NCBI GenBank assembly: GCA_021791875.1
Contig: JAJYVU010000003.1
Coordinates: 61,034 to 125,033, forward strand
Direction: 5' to 3'
DNA from: Acidobacteriota bacterium
GTDB taxonomy: Bacteria > Acidobacteriota > Terriglobia > Terriglobales > Acidobacteriaceae
Length of the DNA: 64,000 bases
Shown: piece after piece, positions 62,486 to 64,000 of the stretch
Layout of the letters: each line of letters starts with the position of its first letter
Numbering within the stretch: position 1 is the first letter of the stretch
Position numbers and translations under genes: made by a program
The notes under the pieces: generated by a model
The model's input: only the letters and a program-made list of their open reading frames with translations
Told to the model about the DNA's origin: nothing
Database searches by the model: none

Positions 62486-63709
62486 TCATACTTGCTCGGG
62501 CGCGATGTGAACAGCAAAGAGCCACTTTCGCAGCGTGATGGCGAGCAGGACACAGGCGGCGATGCTGATTCCGGCAGCCACCACGAATCCACCGACGAGG
62601 CCATGGTGGTCGAGTCCCCAGCCGATCCAGAAGCCCGTATAGGTGATGGGCAGATTGATCGCGGCGATCAAAAGGGTGAAGAGCGTGGCAGCAAGAGGAT
62701 TGTCGGGGCCGATGACCTCAAAGGCGATGGCAAAAGCGACGGTGAATGCGAGTGCCTGAAAGATGATTTCGCCGGTGAAGACGAAACCGAAGGTCCAGGG
62801 CGCACGGGGCAGGAGCAGCGTGCCGATGGTGAACAGGGAGCCGACAAATCCGATGCCGAGATACAGCGGCCGCAGCGGAATTTTCTTCGCCAGCAGCGGT
62901 ACAAGGAAGCTGCCCCCGAGGCCAGCCACAACAGAACCTGCGCCGGCAAAGAGACTCACCGTGTTGGCGCTGGCATGATAGTCGTCGCCGATGCCGGCAA
63001 GCACGTTGGTGAGGGCGAAGGATGCGGTGGGCAGCACGAACAGGGCAAGCGCGATGAGCACATCGCGGCGCTTGAGCAGGGCGATGACCGCGCGCCAGAA
63101 ACGGCCGAAGCTCTCGCTCGCGAGGAGCTTGTCGGGCGGAGGCGCGGAGATGAAGAAGAAGAAAATCTGCGGCAGGAGCAAAGCAACAAACATGAAAACC
63201 GCCGCAAAGATCGGGGGCGAATGGAGAATGATGTGGCCGCCGATGATGATCATGACGCCGCTGGAGCCGATGTTGGCAACGTTGAACCATTTGCCGAGCC
63301 GGCTGTCCTGTTCTTTGTCGATGAGGCTGCCCATCCAGCCGCCGACAGAGCCCTGGTAGAAGGCGACGGCCAAATAGCCGGCGATCATGACGATTTCGAC
63401 CTGGAGCACATTGTGGTGGTCGAAAACCGTAAATGCGGCGGCAGCCGCCGTGAGCACGCCGAAGAAAATTGCATAGGTGCGGCGGCGGAAGCGGACATCG
63501 AGCATCGGCGAAAAGAGGAAGGCCCAGAAGCCCGGCGAAATAATGGCGGCGGTAATGGCGGCAATATGACCGCCAGACACGCCCTGAGCGGCGAGGAGTT
63601 GCGGCAGAATCACTACGGCAAAGCCACCCATCATGCCAAACGTGGCATTGGTGAGTCCCATCATCCAGATGGGGGCCCGTTTGCGCTTTGAGACCGGGGC
63701 GTCAGGCAT
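62486..63709 (-). CDS. MFS transporter, AmpG/PAT-like (tandem copy 3)
   Basis: A 407-residue paralogue, the first in the minus-strand series. It has MMGLTNATFGMMGGFAVVILPQLL, SPGFWAFLFSPMLDVRFRRRTYAIFFG and the loop APPPDKLLASESFGRFWRAVIALL. The segment where copies 1 and 2 have LGAWNTVFN reads LGKWFNVANIGSSG, so this copy has diverged in a conserved loop, perhaps in substrate choice. The start at 63709 (MPDAPVSKRKRAPIW) gives a basic N-terminal tail. Confidence 0.85.
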   Translation of the reverse strand: MPDAPVSKRKRAPIWMMGLTNATFGMMGGFAVVILPQLLAAQGVSGGHIAAITAAIISPGFWAFLFSPMLDVRFRRRTYAIFFGVLTAAAAAFTVFDHHNVLQVEIVMIAGYLAVAFYQGSVGGWMGSLIDKEQDSRLGKWFNVANIGSSGVMIIIGGHIILHSPPIFAAVFMFVALLLPQIFFFFISAPPPDKLLASESFGRFWRAVIALLKRRDVLIALALFVLPTASFALTNVLAGIGDDYHASANTVSLFAGAGSVVAGLGGSFLVPLLAKKIPLRPLYLGIGFVGSLFTIGTLLLPRAPWTFGFVFTGEIIFQALAFTVAFAIAFEVIGPDNPLAATLFTLLIAAINLPITYTGFWIGWGLDHHGLVGGFVVAAGISIAACVLLAITLRKWLFAVHIAPEQV

Positions 63710-64000
63710 GGAAATTCCCCGGATTGGGGTCGAACGCGAGGGGACCGGCGGGCTTGCGATGGAAAACTGCCATAAGCTCTTCTACAGCAATTTGTGAAGG
63801 TTGCAAATTGTAAAGCTCATCCGAAGGGTGGAATTCAAGTTGGTTCCCGGACAAAAAAAAGTAATTTTCGGGGCTATATCACTGTTCTTAGCAAGTGAAA
63901 ATGTCCGGTTTTTGTAGCAAATGAAGTGTCCGGTTTTGAATTAATCTCCGGCAGCCGCCGGGAGGGTGGAAAAGTTGGAATCGCGGAGCGATTTCCAAGG
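63710..64000. other. Intergenic region at window end
   Basis: There is no gene. The upstream region of the MFS triplet is followed by a direct repeat at 63891-63937 that resembles an insertion-sequence end, and a CTCCGGC-n-GCCGGGAG hairpin at about 63946-63964. Confidence 0.5.
63891..63937. repeat. Direct repeat, possible insertion-sequence terminus
   Basis: GCAAGTGAAAATGTCCGGTTTT (22 bases in two parts, GCAAGTGAAA plus ATGTCCGGTTTT) is repeated as GCAAATGAAGTGTCCGGTTTT 26 bases later. Closely spaced TGTCCGGTTTT repeats are the kind of site found at ends of IS21/IS481-type elements. Any transposase would lie beyond the window. Confidence 0.45.

Overview
The window is a GC-rich bacterial chromosome segment, most likely from an Acidobacteriota of the class Terriglobia (relatives of Acidobacterium, Granulicella or Terriglobus). 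The pointers are three TonB-dependent receptors, one with an N-terminal carboxypeptidase-regulatory domain; a hopanoid operon (ispH, squalene-hopene cyclase, hpnH); a secreted HExxH/TPR protein; tandem carboxypeptidase-regulatory-like proteins; and a compact rimP-nusA-infB operon with a very long Pro/Ala-rich IF-2. This placement rests on protein families only, because no rRNA is present.

Layout. 1-1.0 kb: 3' end of a TonB-dependent receptor. 1.4-5.3 kb, minus strand: an S41-like protein that has lost its catalytic residues, a class A penicillin-binding protein and a small glutaredoxin. 5.3-6.3 kb: repeat-bearing spacer and an elongator tRNA-Met. 6.4-15.6 kb, minus strand: a four-gene MdtABC-OprM-type RND efflux operon. 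15.9-17.2 kb: cobA and a glucosaminidase. 17.2-20.6 kb: repeat-bearing spacer and two tandem paralogues of unknown function. 20.6-22.8 kb: a pseudo-receiver LuxR regulator, dcd, an HU-like protein and a small CxxC protein. 22.8-27.5 kb, minus strand: the hopanoid operon with a small uncharacterised partner. 28-33.6 kb, minus strand: rimP-nusA-infB. 33.7-38.1 kb: a large TonB-dependent receptor and an outer-membrane barrel protein. 38.4-45.0 kb: guaB, phhA, a type III polyketide synthase, a fluoride riboswitch with fluC, an HNH-like protein, folD and phoU. 45.2-53.5 kb: metallopeptidase/TPR protein, HPPD, a HAD phosphatase, a class A beta-lactamase homologue, an aminotransferase, coaD and recA. 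53.7-58.9 kb: a double-length ThyX-like protein, a DUF2071 protein, a TonB-dependent receptor and a TMEM175 remnant. 58.9-63.7 kb: fabG and three tandem MFS paralogues. The last 110 bases carry a direct repeat resembling an insertion-sequence end.

Functional links. IspH makes isoprenoid precursors for the squalene cyclised by Shc, and HpnH extends the hopane. PhhA makes tyrosine and HPPD degrades its keto acid, so a phenylalanine/tyrosine catabolic branch is represented, although the rest of the route is not here. The PBP, glucosaminidase and beta-lactamase homologue all concern peptidoglycan or beta-lactams.

The least ordinary items are: the ThyX-like protein whose signature is divided between its two halves; the S41-like protein with Gly and Glu in place of the Ser/Lys dyad; a dispersed intergenic repeat occurring twice as a pair of cores about 66 bp apart; the tandem HQDPRYFY-motif paralogues; and the uncharacterised fourth gene of the hopanoid operon. 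I found no CRISPR array, prophage or complete mobile element.
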